NCBI GenBank assembly: GCA_003118195.1 | Contig: BEXV01000614.1 | Span: 154,714-164,713 of the forward strand | Origin: Hemicentrotus pulcherrimus | Lineage: Eukaryota; Echinodermata; Echinoidea; Camarodonta; Strongylocentrotidae | Length of the DNA stretch: 10,000 bases | Direction: 5' to 3' | Part shown: piece after piece, positions 6,637 to 10,000 of the stretch | How positions within the stretch are numbered: the stretch's first letter is position 1 | Layout of the letters: each line of letters opens with the position of its first letter | Notes under the pieces: model-generated | The model's database searches: none | Told to the model about the DNA's origin: nothing | The model's input: the letters and a program-made list of their open reading frames with translations, nothing else | Made by a program: the position numbers and the translations under genes

Positions 6637-7387
6637 GTGAGTGCTTAACCGGAACTTTCTCTAACGAAAATTGTCCAGAGCTTTATTTCGAAAATAATAG
6701 GGTTAGGGTTAGGATTCGAATGGGTTTTACGTCAAGTTTAAGGTTTGGATCAATGATCTGAGTGGGTTTTAAGGTTAGGGTAAGGTTTTTGATTGCTTTT
6801 AAGATCAGGCGTAGGGTTAAGATTAGGGTTATTGTAGTGTCCGGTCCAAGGTTAAAGTTTGGGATTCATTTAGTGTCAGGTCTTGGCCGCACCCCCAAAG
6901 AATTGGTTTGACTGATTTGATTGATTTTAAAAACATATAGGTAATGGCATACCTTATAACATGACAAACAGACTCCGGAGCAGGTGTCGAACGACCTGGT
7001 GAGTCTTACGTATATATACATAAAAGTAGGATATGATCATCCAATCACTGTCTGCATTTTCACAGAGCAAAAGTGTAAAGCCGTTTGCGATTTACGGATT
7101 TAAGTACATCGGTCGGCTAAAGGGAACTTTGAAATCATAATAATCCGCTATCCACTCGATGATTACGATTTAGTATTAACCAGTAATTACATGCATCTTA
7201 CTCGAAGCCACACACAAAAAACTTTTTAAAAAATTATGTTTAGCTTATGTAGTGAAATTCAACCAATTTAGGCAGAAAGCCCGTAAATGGTTTTCTACAT
7301 AAAAGTAATATGGATCAGATTGTGTTTTATACCGTTTGATTACGTATTGTGTGCTAACTGAAATTATTTTTTGCGTTCCGATTGCAG
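6637..7387 (+). other. Intron 6 with telomere-like repeats
   Basis: The 5' part (6698-6880) holds degenerate GGGTTA-type repeats, listed separately. A GC-richer patch at 6972-6998 is bordered by CAG and by a strong donor-like GTGAGT (see findings). The remainder, 7001-7380, is AT-rich with no supported feature before the TTGCAG acceptor. Confidence 0.55.
6698..6880. repeat. Degenerate telomere-like (TTAGGG)n cluster
   Basis: TAGGGTTAGGGTTAGG is at 6698-6713. Related strings follow (GGTTAGGGTAAGG from about 6772, GTAGGGTTAAGATTAGGGTT at 6811-6830, and looser copies up to about 6870), all with the G-rich strand on plus. This is an interstitial, decayed cluster rather than a chromosome end, since coding exons continue on both sides. 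Confidence 0.7.
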
Positions 7388-7495
7388 ACGAATGTTTCTC
7401 GAGTCCTTGCCTAAATGAAGGCTCTTGTATTGACGGAAATAACTCATACACATGCGCATGTCTGCCTGGCTTCGAAGGAGAGAACTGTGAAATAA
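7388..7495 (+). CDS. Exon 7: EGF-like domain 5
   Basis: This 108-nt phase 1-1 exon is the shortest of the set. Spacing is C-x4-C-x5-C-x8-C-x-C-x8-C with D-E before Cys1. The loop [10 protein letters not shown] fits the beta-hydroxylation pattern. The residue four before Cys1 is Ile, contributed by exon 6, not Asp or Asn, so calcium binding may be weak. One sequon, N-N-S, is present. The acceptor is TTGCAG at 7382-7387. The donor is A|GTAAGT at 7496, with the split codon starting with A instead of the usual G; the join to exon 8 gives Asn. Confidence 0.88.
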
Positions 7496-8214
7496 GTAAG
7501 TATAAACTCACTCTCAGAGCGATGAATTATAATCGACGTTGATTGCTGGGCCTCCTTATAAAAAGTTGCAATCAATCGCAAGTCTTTATATGACGGAGCC
7601 CATGAGAAGGTGAGCGTTCTCATTCGTTTTGAATCAGTATGGAAGAACATCATAGCAGACATTTGTTTTCAATTTTCAATTTCCTATTTATTATAGCCAA
7701 TGTATTACTTATGCGCCTGAAGCATTCAATATTTATTGTCGAGCCTTAATAGCTTTAACGGATGCACCATTTTCCATAAATTGTTTATACTTTCACACTT
7801 TCTTTATAATTTGAATGTTATCATGCCAATTTACCTGTAATTTTAATGTTTGTATCTGCTATAATACCGCATCTTAATATTTGTATATATTGTAATGATG
7901 ATGGAAATCAATGTAAATTAAAAAGCTATTCAAATGTCTCATGATAAAAACAAATCTGATATGTTTGGATCCAATAGGGAAGGGGGCTGAACAGGGATGA
8001 CAATGAAATATGAATCAACAAGACAAATGATTACTTGCCTCTCCCTCTCCCTTTCCCTTTCTCTTTCCCTTTCTTCCTTCTCTCCCATTTCATTTCTTTC
8101 TATATTTTTCCCCACTCGAATGGGGAGCAGCATTTAACCCGCGCTGCCCAGTCACTACGCCAATGCGGAGTAACATTAATGCTGATGATATTTTCTGTTT
8201 GCTTGATTTTGCAG
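7496..8214 (+). other. Intron 7, no gene seen; CT-rich tract near its end
   Basis: Most of the intron is AT-rich with no recognisable module. A pyrimidine tract of CCCT, CTTT and TTCC units lies at about 8037-8105, roughly 110 bases upstream of the exon 8 acceptor. Open frames on either strand here follow the simple repeat. Confidence 0.6.
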
Positions 8215-8328
8215 ACATTGACGAGTGTTCTAGCGCCCCCTGTATGAATGGTGGAATCTGCGTGGATGGGTCTAACAACGTTACTTGCAACTGTACTGAT
8301 GATTATGAAGGAAATAGGTGTGAGCATA
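8215..8328 (+). CDS. Exon 8: EGF-like domain 6 (calcium-binding type)
   Basis: This exon has 114 nt in phase 1-1. The junction with exon 7 gives N-I-D-E-C, an accepted calcium-binding EGF start. Spacing is C-x4-C-x5-C-x8-C-x-C-x8-C. The hydroxylation pattern is incomplete because Val replaces the aromatic residue. Two sequons, N-V-T and N-C-T, surround Cys4-Cys5. The acceptor is TTTTGCAG (8207-8214) with a strong pyrimidine tract; the donor is A|GTAAGT at 8329, again ending in A. Confidence 0.88.
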
Positions 8329-8865
8329 GTAAGTAATTCATTTAAAGCCTAACGTTCACTTAAAAAACAAATTTATTTTGATTATTTAAAAAATATATAT
8401 ATTGATGTACATCACTGATAATTCGTAATAACATCATAATACGTTTATCATTTATGATAAGGTCATAATACATTATTTTGTTATATGATTTGTTTTGCAG
8501 AACTGATAACGAAAAGTTTTTCCGTGGGCGTAAATTGTCATAGTTATTTTATTTTGTGTTGAATTATTTTTTTCCTAAAATTACCCTGTTCGATTTATAA
8601 CGGTAATCTTTCTCTCTCTCTCTCTCTCTCTCACCCTCCCTTTATCTCCCATTTTTCGCTATACCTAGGTTATTTTTATGTTTTTTGATGGATATACAAT
8701 GTATTCAAAAAATTGTAATTCTTGCATATATTGAATTATTTCACTAACATCCTAATGGTTAAAAGATACGTAATATTACTAATTCAACACAAGTTTCAGT
8801 GTTTATAATCAGAATCATACTTCTGCTGTTATTAATTTGCATTTTCATTAATTGTCATTCCAAAG
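8329..8865 (+). other. Intron 8, AT-rich with a (TC)n tract
   Basis: A (TC)n run lies at about 8611-8632. A small palindromic hairpin, TTATCAT/ATGATAA, lies at 8445-8460. Nothing else is supported. It ends at a double acceptor (see exon 9). Confidence 0.6.
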
Positions 8866-8979
8866 GAGTTGATGAGTGTAGTGCAGTACCCTGTCTCAAC
8901 GGAGCAACGTGTACACTGACAGACACACACTTCAACTGCACATGCGGAACAGGATTTCAGGGAGAAACGTGTGAAATAG
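8866..8979 (+). CDS. Exon 9: EGF-like domain 7
   Basis: This 114-nt phase 1-1 exon has spacing C-x4-C-x5-C-x8-C-x-C-x8-C and starts V-D-E-C. The acceptor is a tandem AAGGAG (8863-8868). Cutting after AAG starts the exon at 8866 and joins exon 8 through Arg (R-V-D-E-C). Cutting after GAG starts it at 8869 and joins through Ile (I-D-E-C), one residue shorter. AAG is usually preferred to GAG, so I chose 8866. In either form the position four before Cys1 is Arg or His, not acidic, so calcium binding is doubtful. One sequon, N-C-T, lies at Cys4. The donor is G|GTAAAC at 8980. Confidence 0.85.
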
Positions 8980-9593
8980 GTAAACAAACAATATTCCATT
9001 TTATTTTTAGTGGTCCTTTAGTCATGATTAAGAAGATAAACTTGTTTGATCGGGCTAAATTCATCAACAGTTCATTATTTGTATTGAAACATTTTAATTT
9101 TCAGAAGAATAGTATCAAATCATTTTGCATTTCTTTTTAATAGGATTCTCGTGAATAACAGACTTAATGTTGATCAATTTAAAGCAACTTATACATTGTA
9201 CTATTACGTAGAGTATAGTGAATAGAGTAGACAAATATTTAGTTGGCGAATATAAGTCAACTATGCTTTTCTTAGGTTATTATTTTTCCTAAAATGCTCC
9301 GGCAACTGGAACCTTTTTTAACTCGCCACTTTTTTTCATTTTCTCTATAAATTCGTGCTCTTCTACAAAAATAAATCTAGATATATTTTCATTACATACG
9401 CTTATTCACATTTACTTTTGTTTACACTGTAAAGGTGTCGACACTACAAAGGTATGTATACATAACTTTGGCTCGTGTGAAGTTTGACAGGGTATGATTA
9501 TTTATCTTTTTACTATATAAAGCCAGACTGAATATTCTATATAATAACACAATTTGTTAACTATTTTATTTTTCATCCTGAATATTTGCACAG
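8980..9593 (+). other. Intron 9, no gene seen
   Basis: This is plain AT-rich intron sequence. I find no cysteine module or repeat worth naming. It ends in TTTGCACAG at 9585-9593. Confidence 0.6.
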
Positions 9594-9707
9594 ATATCGA
9601 TGAATGTGCAGAGTCGCCGTGTTCAAACGGGGGCACCTGTATCGATCATCCGGGCTTTTTCGTTTGCAATTGCACCCAAGAATGGACGGGCGTAACGTGT
9701 GAACACG
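9594..9707 (+). CDS. Exon 10: calcium-binding EGF domain 8
   Basis: This 114-nt phase 1-1 exon is the best calcium-binding EGF of the set. The exon 9 junction (G+AT) gives D-I-D-E-C. The loop C-I-D-H-P-G-F-F-V-C fits the beta-hydroxylation pattern. NGGTC follows Cys2 and W-T-G precedes Cys6. Spacing is C-x4-C-x5-C-x8-C-x-C-x8-C. One sequon, N-C-T, spans Cys5. The donor is G|GTATGG at 9708, which keeps phase 1, so the gene must continue past the window, probably with another module. Confidence 0.9.
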
Positions 9708-10000
9708 GTATGGTACCACATAGCATATTTCTTAAGATTATGTGAAATTTTCAAATTATTTTTCCCAGGATGTAATCGAGAAGTCGATAAAGAAAAAATA
9801 TGAGAAGAGTTTGGCAAAGACAACACGAGCTTTAGTCTTTATACATTTTTTTTTTTTGTTGATTAACTGATTGATTACTATATTGATTCTTTGTTTACTC
9901 TTTCATATTAAGTTATATTTTCAATAGCTTTACCAAACGTTTAATAAATTTGTTTAATGGGTCATCGAAATATCAGATTTCTACAGAGGTCTCTAATGAG
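9708..10000 (+). other. Start of intron 10, no exon before the window end
   Basis: This AT-rich sequence includes a 15-base T run near 9846-9859. No further exon with a phase-1 acceptor and cysteine pattern is seen, so the next module lies beyond the window. Confidence 0.6.

Overview
The window looks like AT-rich nuclear DNA of a marine invertebrate animal. It has a eukaryotic-type tRNA gene, introns with GT..AG borders, many microsatellites, a tRNA-derived SINE and hairpin-type DNA transposons. The SINE core and the inverted-repeat ends of the larger transposon resemble repeats I associate with echinoderms and related marine invertebrates. That placement is recall and inference, not something the sequence proves.

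Layout: positions 1-60 are pyrimidine-rich. A tRNA-Thr(AGT) gene lies on the minus strand at 189-261. An AT-rich stretch (262-785) leads to a SINE-like repeat (about 785-1120). From 1262 to 9707 the plus strand carries ten consecutive small exons of one gene, open at both ends of the window. Every exon begins and ends in phase 1 and holds exactly one extracellular cysteine-rich module. The order is EGF, EGF with a large insert, EGF, calcium-binding EGF, ShKT, ShKT, EGF, calcium-binding EGF, EGF, calcium-binding EGF. The ten exons sum to 1383 nt (461 codons) and join in frame. No signal peptide, transmembrane segment, start codon or stop codon of this gene lies in the window, so the fragment comes from the middle of a larger secreted or cell-surface protein. 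I do not recognise the gene.

The most unusual coding feature is exon 2. Between Cys3 and Cys4 of its EGF fold it carries an insert ending in five perfect-length 21-bp repeats, each encoding a seven-residue unit that begins Gly-Asn-x-Ser/Thr or equivalent, so each unit is an N-glycosylation sequon. The EGF domains together carry 17 sequons and the two ShKT domains carry none.

The introns hold a roughly 750-bp element with about 200-bp inverted repeats (4747-5498), a second short perfect-stem hairpin element (5854-6011) 10 bp beyond a splice donor, an (AAT)n tract with an adjoining hairpin repeat, telomere-like GGGTTA repeats, long CT tracts, and isolated NRF-1-like and RFX X-box-like motifs. 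There is no sign of bacterial genes, CRISPR, viral genes or a new defence-type system.
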